Of a stretch of DNA of 64,000 nt, positions 21,508 through 32,065 are shown piece after piece (position 1 is the first letter of the stretch; every line of letters begins with the position of its first letter). The position numbers were made by a program, and so were the translations under genes. The stretch lies in assembly GCA_031763025.1 (NCBI GenBank), contig JASSKH010000002.1, positions 21,343,168 to 21,407,167 on the forward strand, given 5' to 3'. The notes below the pieces were generated by a model. It ran no database searches. It saw nothing but the letters and a program-made list of their open reading frames with translations, and was not told the origin of the DNA. Source of the DNA: Macrocystis pyrifera. Taxonomy: Eukaryota; Sar; Phaeophyceae; Laminariales; Laminariaceae.

Positions 21508-22740
21508 CGGTTGTAAGATTAGAGTCCGTTTGGGAGCTGCTAATCCGAACAGAAGCAAGTGTCGACCAGCCTAATTCTGGTTTGAGCATGATCCCTCCCG
21601 CCGCGTCTCGGAAACACGCGCGTACGCGTGTTGCTTCGGATATACATTTTCGGTTACCTACATAGCGTTCAGCAAGTTTTTTTTCTCTTCTGTTTTTTTT
21701 TGTATCTTCCGGCGAATTGGAAAAAATAAAGCTCAAGCTCACCACACTTTAACGAATTTCGTGTCGTGTGTCAATTTAACCCGGTGGTCGGTGTTACGTC
21801 CCTGGGTGCAAATATTTGGCTCATTCTACGTACTCAAAGAGAAAATACCAAACTAGTAGCAGGAAGCAGTGGCAGCAAACAACGTCTGCGTGGATTTCCC
21901 CACAAGATTAGGAGTAATGCATGTATGATACCGAACACCAGGTACCTGTTACGTGTTATCCGCACTTCATTTTGAGGCACAGCAGCAAGCAGCAGCAGTA
22001 TGAAGTATAGTTACATTTCCCCAAAACAGTCGGAATAACTAAAGTATGATGTGTGTTACGTACGATGGTGCCGGCCCCCGGACAACTTCATTTTGTCCAC
22101 CACAGTAACAACTAACTCACGAAATTGTGGAGAATGGAAAATGAAAAAAAGGAGGCCCTATAGATATACCAATGATGATCTTCAGCCCTATCCGAGCAAT
22201 TCTTAGTCTGCGGATCCTTCCCGCCTCTGGTCGTCTTTCCGCGCGGTTTCTTCGCCGGGGTATCCCCCCTGCACGCCTGAACCGCCCGGCGTCGGAGGAT
22301 CCGCTCGCTCAACGCCGTGGCGACCGCTCGAAGCCTTGACGTTGAAATCTCCGAAGGAATCTCCGAAAACCCATGCCCTGTCAGTGTTTGGCCCAGGGTC
22401 TCTTGACAGTCTGTATGAATTCGCGTGGTTCTTTCTGGCATGTCCTCTCCGACCTCCGACCCATGGGGGGGGGTCAGCTACCCGGGCCGCGATGCCATTG
22501 CGCGGGCCTGCGCGGGTGGCTGTGTCTGGAACATCGATGGAACGCCTCGATAGCACACGCCACCCAGGATTAGTTGAGAACTGCTATCTATCAAAATTTA
22601 TGAGAGAGACATCGCATGTCATCAACAGCCAGCAGCACTTAGGACCGCCAGAAGCACTTATGGTGTGTACGCTATCGCACAGCGGTAGCTGCAGTGGAGC
22701 TGTGCCACATGGCCGCGGAGATGACAGCTACTGCACTACT
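21508..22740. other. Unassigned region
   Basis: Overlapping frames occur at 22112-22560 on both strands. The minus one ends in a Lys/Arg-rich stretch (PAKKPRGKTTRGGKDPQTKN) that resembles a Gag or nucleic-acid-binding tail only by composition. There is no partner domain, splice structure or homologous copy in the window. Confidence 0.3.
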
Positions 22741-22746
22741 GCTAAA

Positions 22747-23015
22747 GGGGGTGCGCCAGGCAGACATGAGAGAGTTGCTGCTACGTTGCGAGGGCGGCGG
22801 GTACAGCTGTGGTAGGTAGTAATGGTTGTTTTTTTTATCGCGGTGCGCTTCCTGTCGTGCGTGTGTTCTTCGGGTTGTTTTGATTCTTTCTTGCAACATC
22901 CAAGGGGGTGCGCCTGGCAAACAAGTTGCTGCTACGTAGTGAGGGCGGGGAGAATAGCTGTGGTAGTATGTAATGGTCGTTTATTTTTCGTGCGGTGCGC
23001 TTCCTGTCGTGGTTC
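22747..23015. repeat. Two tandem units of about 157 bp
   Basis: AAGGGGGTGCGCC(A/T)GGCA(G/A)ACA starts units at 22746 and about 22901. Both continue with GTTGCTGCTACGT, GCTGTGGTAG, TAATGGT(T/C)GTTT and GGTGCGCTTCCTGTCGTG. Confidence 0.6.
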
Positions 23016-23179
23016 TCTGTTGTCTTTTTTATCTGGCAACATCGAAGGAGGGCAACGAGGACTTAGACGTCCACTAATAATACACACATATTCGATCCAC
23101 GATCCACATCGTACTCTGTTGGCCCCGCAAAGCTTGAGCGCCGCACCATGAAATCAACACCTCATGAGGGATATTCGAA

Positions 23180-23290
23180 GCCTCATTAGTGCCGGTGCGG
23201 CACTATTGAGGCACTATTTTGAATAGTGCCGGTGCCCGGTATAGTGCCGCTTTTCCCTCTGGACACTACCCGGCACTATAGAGGGCCCCC
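23180..23290. repeat. Cluster of GTGCCGG/CCGGCAC palindromes
   Basis: AGTGCCGGTGCGGCACTATT, GAATAGTGCCGGTGCCCGGT, ATAGTGCCGCTTTT and CCCGGCACTATAGAG occur within 110 bp, alternating in orientation and able to form several hairpins. The rest of 23050-24270 shows no gene; the frame at 23483-23803 matches nothing I recognise. Confidence 0.5.
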
Positions 23291-24270
23291 TACTGTACTA
23301 CAAATGCCAGGGACATTTAGTACACTACCCGGGGGGAAGATGGCTTCCCTGGGTGGCTATCTCCACCACACTTGATGCCCTTGATGTTCATGGGGATCTG
23401 GTCCGGTTGACATACTCACGCGCATGGTAGTTGCGGCCGGCGCTCATGTTGCAACGACGAACACACTCACCGTATTATATTTATGGCCGTAGTATGGGAG
23501 CTTGAGCTTTATCGTACGAGTACCTATCCACCGAATGTCTCGCGCAGCAGGACCAAACGGGAGCCAGGCATATGTATCATACAGAAGATAGGCATGGTCT
23601 CCAAAACCCCGTGCAGAACAGATTGTTCTATGGTTTACAGATCGACAAAACGGATCAAGTCAAGTACTCTGCTGTTAGCACACCATGCATCCAACAGGAG
23701 TTGCGTGCGTGACGAATTTGGTCGGACGTGCAGACTCAACATTTATCGAACATTTGCTCGGGCAAGTGATCAACGGGTCGGGCGTATGTCGTACATCGAG
23801 TAATTGACAGGTACTACGATATGCCAGGGATATTTATTTCATTTATACGTTCGTTGGTATCGCAGTGCTTAGGCACAGAGATAACCTACACACAAGACCA
23901 GGTACAACAGTAGTGCCAGAACGTAATATGATGTCCAACGAACGGACCACTCAGTAGTCACTAATAAGTGTGTTCATCGACGAGAAAGTACGCACGGCTC
24001 GTAAGAGAAAGCCGTCATGTTTCGCTGTGACCGATAACTACACAAGACAACGCACCAAGGTGGACTGCGTGCGTACAGTCTATTCCGGCTGTTTAGTCGC
24101 GGGAGAGTCGAGTACGAGAGGTCATACTGATATTATCTGGGTATGTTGAGCATGATTGATGGATTACGTGTGGGAGGTACATATATATTATCCCGAAAAA
24201 CACAAGCCAGGTCAACCGATATGACTAGGAGGCACGCCGGGAACGGGATAACTAACAATGTATCGTCGTA

Positions 24271-24975
24271 ATCCCAGAGAGTTAGGCTGAAGGAAGGCGA
24301 AGCGTAATGCAAAGATTCACCCAGATTCACAAACGGAATGTTAATCATTCGGAATGTTAGTATGGAAAGTTCGGCGAGAGGTAATTCGACGAGGCATAAC
24401 TGGTCTCAAGCCGGGCGATACCAATGTTATTATGGAAAGCTCGGTGAGAGGTAATTCCACGAGGCATGACTGGTCTCACGCCGGGTGATAACATGAAGTG
24501 TCGGAATCCCAGAGAGATAGGCTGAGGGAAGGCGATGCGTAGTGCATAGATTCACCCAGATTCACGTACGGAATGTGAATCATTCGGAATGTTATTATGG
24601 AAAATTCGGCGAGAGGTATTTCCACGAGGCATGACTGGTCTCAAGCCGGGTGATAACATCAACACAGGGCGGGTAAAGAGAGCAAACCAGGAAGTATTGA
24701 TGGGACGCTTGTGCGCAGTAACAATTACGCAAAGGTTATCAAAGACAGACCCGGCTCCACAATAAAAATCCACGTCATCTGATGAGGGCCGTGCCGGGGG
24801 GGAGTGAGATAACAAAGACGAGATACATACCAGGATATCGTCGGTTGACTCTGGAAAGGCGAAGCGTCTCCCACAGATTGGCGAGTTTGACATAATCCAT
24901 AATGCTACCTGGTATTATGGAGAGCTGCGGCGAGATGTAAATCCATGAGGTATGGATGGTCTTAAGCCGAGCGAT
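24271..24975. repeat. Tandem repeat, 235-bp period, with truncated units
   Basis: ATCCCAGAGAG(T/A)TAGGCTGA begins units at 24271 and 24506. Both continue with GATTCACCCAGATTCAC, CATTCGGAATGTTA and GGCGAGAGGTA ... CGAGGCAT(A/G)ACTGGTCTCA. A partial unit lies at about 24426-24495 and a diverged one at about 24905-24975. Frames over it follow the repeat. Confidence 0.7.
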
Positions 24976-25139
24976 ACCTTTATGAGAGTCGGTTGAGAGA
25001 ACCTTACATACAGTAGTATCGGAACGGCTCAATTAACGAATCCTCTCGTCACCGAATGCCATATCCTGCTTTTGCGAACTAAGGTCGCAGACGATCTAAC
25101 CCTAAGGATCAGCGAGCGATACAGATGTCCCGTTTTTGA

Positions 25140-26515
25140 GGGGATTGGTTCAGGGGGGGGGGCAACGTCGCGGGAGCCGATTCAGGGGGAAGCGGTTCAG
25201 CGGGGGCTGATGTTTTCGATGTCGCTTCAGGGGATATCAATTCACCTGGTATTGAACCAGCACTGGGCATGCTGGGGCAGCACGAGCGGTCGAAGGCATA
25301 GGAACGTCGTCGGGTGGCACGCGCGGCAGCGGAAGCGCAGACCGCCGATACCGCGCAATTGAAAGACACGGTATCCCAGTTGATCGACATGATGACGGAA
25401 ATTATAGATGTCATCGCCGAAGTACAGGCCGGGGAACACGAGGAGGATGAAAATGGCGAGGACGCAGGGACGTTTGAGTCTATGTTACGGGGGCAGGAAG
25501 CCAAGGTCAAGTTTAAGGAAAACATCGTGGGCAGGAAGAACTTGAGCGCTCGGCGGATTTGGAGTATTTCGGGCGTAATGACAGTGGTTCGAGGGAAACA
25601 GGAGGAGCTGCAGGCCGTATTGGCTAACGTAGCACTGGTCACACCCGCGGTTACCTCCCAAGTCGCGCAATTTTGGCCTTCGACGTATCGGACCACATGC
25701 CACACGGGGACCCGGGGATCCGTCGACCGATCTGAACGTGCAAGAGCAGATGGAACTCCTCGTCGACATGGTTATCAAAGTGGAAAGGGCGCCGAATCGG
25801 TAGAGAGCATTCCGCGCGTGGAGGTCCTACTCGAAGGCTGCAAGATAGGCGTTGACGCTGTGAAGAAACATAAGCGACAATGCACCAAGGCGATTCGGAT
25901 TCCGTCGAACAGGAAGCGCATCCAGAAACTCATCAACGAAGATATATTGATATGGACACCCGCTCTGCTAGACGCATCCGTGACGACCGGGGGAAAGTGG
26001 ACTTCACCACCAAGCATCGAGCATCTTCCCTCTGTAATGCGGAGGCTCAGCGTGCCAGGGGCTCAAGGCCAATCTCCCGCACCATCGGGCAAACGGGCGA
26101 AGACGCGGGCCGAGTTGCCGTGTTTTGGGTGGGCGTCCTCGCGGGGGTGCGACTAAGGCACAGCGTGCACGCTTGCCCACGCAGCAAGCAAGAAATGGCG
26201 CGAGGGTATCCGCGCTGGAAGCAGTTCCGGGCGCAAACCAAGGCAGACCGCGCCAAGACGGGGCTGGGAGGGGGTTCCAGCCCGAACGCGAAGACACGGG
26301 CCGACGGATCTAAGCAGGCCCAAGACAGGAGGTGGAGAAACCGGAGAAAGATAACGACGAATAGGGACGCGGGCCTCGTCTGCCGGCGGGGCAAACTCCG
26401 GGACCCCAACACGTGGTGGACTCAGCTCGAGATCCACAACTTGTTCGGCCGGGGTCGGCATCGAGATTTGTATCCGATGGGGACGAGTGTCTAGCCGTAT
26501 GGCAGAAACTTTCCA
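25140..26515 (+). pseudogene. Gag-like protein with CCCH finger interrupted by a stop
   Basis: The longest frame (25314-26156) starts AAAEAQTADTAQLKDTVSQL and continues in a likely coiled coil (MMTEIIDVIAEVQ), then an acidic stretch. The same frame is open upstream to about 25140 apart from a TAG near 25296. A second Gag-like stretch (NVQEQMELLVDMVIKVERAP, about 25733) lies in another frame, so at least one frameshift occurred. At 26121-26180 a C-x8-C-x5-C-x3-H finger is recognisable if the TAA at 26154-26156 is counted as one residue. The spacing equals that of element 1. Basic sequence follows. Confidence 0.6.
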
Positions 26516-26599
26516 CGACACGGACAGGTAGCGGGAAGGTCGAAAGTATTCTCGGCGACATGGCCCAGGCGGGAATTAGGTTTCTGCGAAGTAAAGAGG

Positions 26600-26855
26600 G
26601 ACGGTTTTGCATATGACAAGCATTTGGGTTGGGAAGTTGACACGGTAGCAATGACCACTTCTTTGCCGACGGAAAAACTCACACAGCTCCGAAACCTGCT
26701 CGGCACGTGGCCAGCCGAGCGCACCGTCGCAACCGAGTCCGCACTTCGAACGTTTATTGGGAAACTGCTGTACGTATGCGGAGTAGTGCGGCCGGGGAAG
26801 TATTTTGTGCGTCGCATGCTGCTAGCCGTGGGATTGCCCCAATTGAACCCGGGAC

Positions 26856-26897
<42 letters not shown>

Positions 26898-27545
26898 GGA
26901 GCCTCGGGAAGCTCGCCTAAAGGCGTGTTACCCTTACTCCGGAGTTTCACGCGGATGTCGCGTTTTGGGCGTTGATTATAAAGCGCGCGCGCGGCTCACC
27001 AGGGGGAAGGCTCGGTGCTTCCTTACACAGTTTTTATCTTCAGCCGCACTCACACACACTGGTATCCGACGCCTCTGGCGCCGCCATGGGCGGGTACTGC
27101 TTGGAATCGGGCCGGTGGTGGCGGATGGATTTGGCAGACGAGGTGCGAGAACACCTGATAGTGCACAAGCAGGATCAGGATGACTTGTCCATTAACGTGT
27201 TGGAACTATTGGGTATGGTAATCACGGCGTGGGCATTTGCCGGGCCCGCCGGGACGCGGCCGCAGTATGGGGGGGAAAGTCTGTTACTAAAAGGGGACAA
27301 CATGTCGCCAATTCACTGGGTGAATCGGTGCAAGGGGGGCACGGAGCCTCGATCGGGGGCCTTGATGCGCATATTAGGGTGTCTAGAAATGGATTCAGGT
27401 TGGTCGTTTCGCGGCAAGCATGTCGCTGGAATCGCCAACACGTTAGCCGATGGTATCTCGCGATGGAAGCGCGCGTCCATCAACGATTCCCTCCGCGAAT
27501 TCCGACCCGATATTGACTGGCAGGAACAGAGGCTGGGATTCGCCG
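26600..27545 (+). pseudogene. Reverse transcriptase end and RNase H of DIRS-like element 2
   Basis: The RT part starts at AYDKHLGWEVDT and continues with TSLPTEKLTQLRNLLGTWP and FIGKLLYVCGVVRPGKYFVRR, the thumb-side end of DIRS/gypsy-type RTs. The palm and its YxDD-type motif are absent upstream. After an A36 tract (26860-26895) the RNase H domain follows: LVSDASGAAMGGYC (first Asp), SINVLELLGMVITAW (Glu), LLLKGDNMSPIHWVNR (Asp) and HVAGIANTLADGISRW (last Asp), all present. RNase H degrades the RNA template during cDNA synthesis. The RNase H frame runs on past 27600, overlapping the recombinase in another frame. Confidence 0.85.
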
Positions 27546-27589
27546 GAGACGCGTTGTGTTCCGGGGTATTGGCCTCCAGTATCTCCGAA

Positions 27590-28655
27590 ACGCAGTTGGG
27601 GTCTCGTCTGAACATACTTACGCGTCAGGTTTCGCATCTTGGTCCAGGTTTCGCAGGCTAATGGGGAGGGACCAATATATGAGGGCAGACGAGACTGCCG
27701 AAGACAGCGAGTTGGCAATCGTTGACTTTGCCGCCTGGTGTAGCGCGTCGCAGGGGAACCAAGCGGGAACGATCGCGAGTAACATATCCGCAGTGCAACA
27801 TTTTCACCGGCTAGAGTGCAGGTTGGAACTCCCCACGCAGTCACCAACAGTCAAAAACGCATTGAAAGGAATAGCTCGGGCGCACGCCGACGCGGGTGCC
27901 GCTCGTCGGGTGCGATATCCGGTGTCATGGGACATGCTGCTCAAGGGGGAGCAGGGCATATCCTCGGGGGGGCCCGGGGGGGTCGGGTGTTATGGCTTTG
28001 TTTGGCTATGAGTTACTTTTTAATGGCCCGTTCCGACGAGGTGTGGGCCGAGGACGGGGGCGGGGTGCACCCGACTCACTGTCTAACACGGGCCGACGTT
28101 GCGTTTTATAGCGGGAATAGACAGCTGTCGTATTTACTCTGACGACACGCCGACAAGGTAGAAGTCCGATTTCGTGGACACAAAGGGGACCAAGCAGGGG
28201 AGGGTAGCGTAGTAGTAAGAACACGGGACACCGTGCAGGGCACGCGGTCGAGGCTGCAGTCGGACGGTGCTGCCGTCGCTCTTATGGTGGAACTAATGTC
28301 GTGTCACTCCATGCTGCCCAAACACGCACCTCTTTCGTCGTACCGTAGCAAGGGTAAAGTTGTAACATGGCGATACGACGAAGCAACCCAGGCGCTTAAA
28401 GAGATCGTCGCGGAGTCAGGGGCGAAACCTGACGGGTTCACATTGCATTTGCTCCGTATCGGGGGGGCCTCGACGCTCGCAGCGGGAGGAATCGTGTCAG
28501 AGCGAGTAATTTAGAGGGAAAAAAGATGGAGCGTATAAAGTATACACGCGTAACAATAAAGAGGACATCAGTCAAGTGTCGCGGAAATTGGCGGGACACA
28601 GGAAAGGGGTCTCAGAGACAACCAGGACAGGATATCGTCTGGGGAAAACTGTAGA
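27590..28655 (+). pseudogene. Tyrosine recombinase of DIRS-like element 2
   Basis: Would integrate the element's circular DNA by strand exchange. The core-binding part reads TYASGFASWSRFRRLMG, then AAWCSASQGNQAGTIASNI. The catalytic part has MSYFLMARSDEVW (expected first Arg), GGGVHPTHCLTRADVAFYSG, FTLHLLRIGGAS (H-x-x-R box) and VYKVYTRNN (expected Tyr). A frame change near the G run at 27966-27985, another near 28140, and a TAG at 28512-28514 between the HxxR box and the tyrosine break it. All catalytic residues can still be seen, so decay is fairly recent. Confidence 0.85.
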
Positions 28656-28680
28656 GTAGCGGAAGGACCTCGGATTTGAG

Positions 28681-28962
28681 GGAGTTGGAATGGTCGAAGA
28701 CCATTTGGGCTACTCGGTCGTCCGAGACCTCACAGTAGGCCCCAGTCGAGGGGGCCCAAGGGAGGGAGTAATAGGACTATTACATGAAGTAATAGAGAGG
28801 ACTATTACATGGAGTAGTAGAGAGGACTATTACATGGAGTAATAGAGGCTGTTACACGGAGAACCAGGGTGTCGGTATGAACATGGAAAACCGTCAGTGA
28901 CGTCGGTTGCATGCCGAAAAGAATAACAACCCAATTCGAAAGATAAAACAACAAAGGGAAGG
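28681..28962. repeat. Terminal region of DIRS-like element 2 with 28-bp minisatellite
   Basis: Starts GGAGTTGGAATGGTCGAAGA and includes the hairpin CTCGG-TCGT-CCGAG, AGGCCC...GGGGGCC and three to four copies of GAGGACTATTACATGGAGTA. It ends AACAACCCAATTCGAAAGAT. The same sequence stands alone at 36804-37073. Confidence 0.8.
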
Positions 28963-29669
28963 CTTGTGAGGAGACTCTGGAACAGATCGAGAAACAATCC
29001 GTGTTTTGTTGTGAACGGGCAAATTGCGATTTTAGAGGTTGAAATATTCTATGATTGATGAGCGAAAACCAACGCACACTTCATGTGTATCCCTGAGGAG
29101 GTCAGGGACTAGCCGAAACGAAACTAAGCTTGAGCAGTTTAACCCATACAGAACTAGACGACCATTTGGGGACATTTTTTGTCCCCATTTTTTTTCAAAA
29201 CACTTGGAGTTTGTGAGGGAAGATAAAGTGTATCCAAATCGAGTGTGATTCGAGTGCGATTTGGGATACAGAAATCGCTCGGAGATTAGCTATCCTCAAC
29301 ATACTCTGACAGTCTCGCAGTGCGCTGACCAATGACGATGAGCCACGGCGTGTGGTGTGTGGCCTTGATGGAGTGCGGCTCGATCTACCTCCTTGCTATG
29401 GCACAGCGAGCACCGACTGCGTCCGCAAGCGCAAGGCGCCAAGGAGGCGCCCGGGAGACACGATGGACGGCGTGAAGGACCTAGGGACTGTCACCGCAAA
29501 CTCCTGCCTGTGGGAACACCAAGCTGTGGTACGGGGCAGGAGGTTGCTGCTTGACAAGCTATGGAGCCTGGCTGCGATTGGTGAGGCCGCGTTGTTGCAA
29601 GGTGGTTTTGACATCAGACATGCCCCCCCGACGAGTACTGCGCTCTCCATTCATTCGGTGGTTCGTGCT
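28963..29669. other. Unassigned spacer
   Basis: Contains the small hairpin GGGGACATTTTTTGTCCCC (about 29167). An open plus frame from 29352 runs into the tandem repeat; it is rejected as a gene below. Nothing recognisable. Confidence 0.4.
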
Positions 29670-30610
29670 GCTGTACGTACTACTGGTGTGGTTGCACTCA
29701 TACATGCGATGACGCTGCTGTCAGCGGCACGTTCTTCTACTACTGCTGTTGCGCGATTATGTTATAGAAACGTGTATAGGTCTTCCAGACGGAATCCTAG
29801 TAGTGCGGTAATGCTGCGACGGAAATATAAGGGGCGTGGGGATATTTCAATGACTACTAAACGCTCCTTGTATTTTCGCCCAGTTCTGTACGTCTCACAG
29901 CTACCTCTGTGTTTGCAGGCATACCTGTGTGGTGCGTACTGCTGTATGTACTACTACTGCTGTATGTGGTTGTATGCGTACAAGCGTAGTGCTGTATGTA
30001 CTACGAGTGGGGTTGTGTGCGTACAGGCGATAACGCTGCTGTCAGCGGCACATACCTTAGCTGTTGTGCGAGTTGTGTTGTACAAACGTGTAAAGGCCTT
30101 TCGGACGGACACCCTCGTAGTGCGGCACTGCTTGGGACGGAAATATAAGGATCGCTTGTATACTTGTATGATTACTCAACACCCCTTATATTTCCGTCTA
30201 GTTCTGTACGTCTTGAAGCTGTGTTTGTAAGAATACTGGTGTGATGCGTGCTGCTGTATGTATGTACTACTAGTGTGGTTGTACGCGTACATGCGATAAC
30301 GCCGCTGTCGGCGGCACGTAATCTTGCTGTTGTGCGAGTTATGTTGATGTAGAAACGTGTACATGATACCTGGCATAGATATTTCAGAGTGATACCTCCG
30401 TAGTGCGGTACTGCTGGGGACGGAAATATAAGGAACGTTGGTATATTTGAATGATTACTAAACGATCATTATATTTCCGTCCAGCACTGTGTGTTACAGC
30501 TGTGTTTGAAAGCAAAGCCTTGTTTGGAGTTTGTGTCTACTACTGATGTGGTTGTACGCGTAGATTAGATGACGGTGCTGTCAAGTGCCACGTACGCGTG
30601 CTGCTGTATA
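29670..30610. repeat. Four tandem units of about 260-320 bp carrying hairpins
   Basis: Units begin near 29670, 29991, 30252 and 30530 with GCTGTA(C/T)GTAC(T)TACT, then GTGGTTG, ATGCGAT(G/A)ACGCTGCTGTCAGC and GGCAC. The first three include a hairpin with GGACGGAAATATAAGG-like arms (29819-29880, 30136-30198, 30418-30482). The 292-codon open frame across this stretch is a repeat artefact. Confidence 0.75.
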
Positions 30611-31115
30611 GGCTGCTGTTGACGAAGAAATATGTTATGTGATGTGAGGTGGTGTATACACTCCTGTTGTTTTAGTATGCGTAAGCGGCACCTCATCAAC
30701 TCAATGGGCTGAAACTACGTCACTATTTGCAGCATTGGGTCGAAAAAAGCAACGGAGAGGTTTCGACGCGAGAACATACCGCAACAATCATGAGTATTCG
30801 CCTGCCTCGTCACACCCCCTCACAGGAAGTTCATTTATTGCGTAGAAAGAGGAACGTAGTTTAGACCTTCACGAAGCGCAGACCAGTCCTCCTGTCGCGT
30901 TGATCAGTAGTTGGCCTGTAGTCGCTATGCAGAAGTTTTGCGCTACACAGACATCGAGAATATGTTAACAACTTCATCCCCCGTCCCTCACCGCGTTGCG
31001 ATTTGAAACAGACTAAACCCGAGGCAAGGGAAGAGGCTGACCAGGCGGTTGCGGAGGACGCGGAGGGGGCGGACAGGGGAGGAAACAAAATGGGAAACGA
31101 GAAGGGGGACTAAGG
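30611..31115 (+). pseudogene. Weak coding-like stretch before a stop at 31111
   Basis: From about 30945 one plus frame reads REYVNNFIPRPSPRCDLKQT, then an acidic stretch EAREEADQAVAEDAEGADRG, and stops at 31111. An upstream neighbouring frame contains RYAEVLRYTDIENM (about 30921). The two could be one coding region with a one-base shift. No domain is recognised, and the lack of a start or partner makes this uncertain. Confidence 0.25.
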
Positions 31116-31765
31116 GGGCGGCGCGAAAATATGGGGGACGAGAAAGGGGGCGAGGGCGGGGACACTAAAGGAGACGAGAAGGGGTGGTGGGAGGTGCTGG
31201 ATGTCGGCTCCCTTTTAGTCGCGGGATCAGTACACAGGGAGCGTCACCTTTTTTTTTGTCCCTCGCGTATCGGCCGTTTCGTTTCTGGGGAGGCTGGCAG
31301 TCTTTTATCTAAAAATGTCCAACAACGCCAAACATGTGAAGCGGTCGAACGATCACACGAGATGAGTTTTCGTGTGTGAGGGCTTTAGCACGGCGGTAAC
31401 AACCTTATTTCTAACGAGCACCATGTCCGCTTTATTTTATGGCATTGCGCGCATGATACCAGCACCCACAATATCAATCATGTTTTTTTTCAAGGTGTTA
31501 GGTGTACGCCTGCGTGACAAAAACGTTTCGTTTCTAGTGTACAACCGAAGGCCTAGGGCGACATCCGAGATGGAGATACCCTGGTTTGTTTTGGGGGGGG
31601 ATGTTGATGAAAAATCCCCTACTATCCCCCAAACAAACATCGCCGGTAGATTTACTCGTGATACCCGTAGTAAGACACAACAAAACAAAACAAAACAAAA
31701 TAACAATCTTGTAAGGTTTCAACGAGTTCTTACCGGCTGGAAAGGAAAAAAAAATATAACGCCCA
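31116..31765. other. Unassigned spacer
   Basis: A G-rich stretch (31100-31190) followed by AT-rich sequence. GGGGGGGATGTTGATGAAAAATCC (31596) resembles the units of the neighbouring tandem repeat. No gene recognised. Confidence 0.35.
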
Positions 31766-32065
31766 GAAGCGGCGATGCGGATGAAAAATCTCCGGGTTTG
31801 AAAAATGTCTCAATGGCGCTGAACGTTTCAGGGCATACTACTGTATTTCGGGGGCGGGCATCATTAATTCATCGTCGGATTTTCGCTACTAGTCATCAAC
31901 CTTGAGTAACACCCCGGCGAAAGAGCATGAAAACGGGCATGCGGGTGAAAAACCTACGGGTTTGAAAAATACTCGGTGGCATTGAATTTTCAGAGTATAC
32001 TAATCCGGGGGCGGGGATAATTAATCCATCGTGGGATTTTCGATGTTCCATATCAACCTCGAATT
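31766..32065. repeat. Two tandem units of about 150 bp
   Basis: GCGG(A/G)TGAAAAA(T/C)CT(C/A)CGGGTTTGAAAAAT near 31777 and 31941. Both continue with CA(T)TGA(A)..TTTCAG(A/G)G(C/T)ATACTA, GGGGGCGGG and ATTAAT(T/C)CATCGT(C/G)GGATTTTCG. Confidence 0.6.

Larger units (their letters stand above)
25080..28962 (+). mobile_element. Decayed DIRS-like retroelement, element 2
   Basis: In plus-strand order: Gag-like region with coiled coil and CCCH finger (about 25140-26500), C-terminal RT fragment (about 26600-26860), A36 tract, RNase H (about 26930-27540), tyrosine recombinase (about 27590-28655) and a terminal region with a 28-bp minisatellite (28681-28962). Gag-RT/RNase H-tyrosine recombinase is the DIRS-order arrangement. 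The RT palm with the catalytic aspartates is missing. Several frameshifts and in-frame stops make it inactive. The terminal region recurs alone at 36804-37073. Confidence 0.85.

Noticed and set aside
29352-30230. 292-codon plus-strand open frame
   Set aside because: It runs through three tandem repeat units with hairpins, its peptide repeats with the units, and it has no domain.
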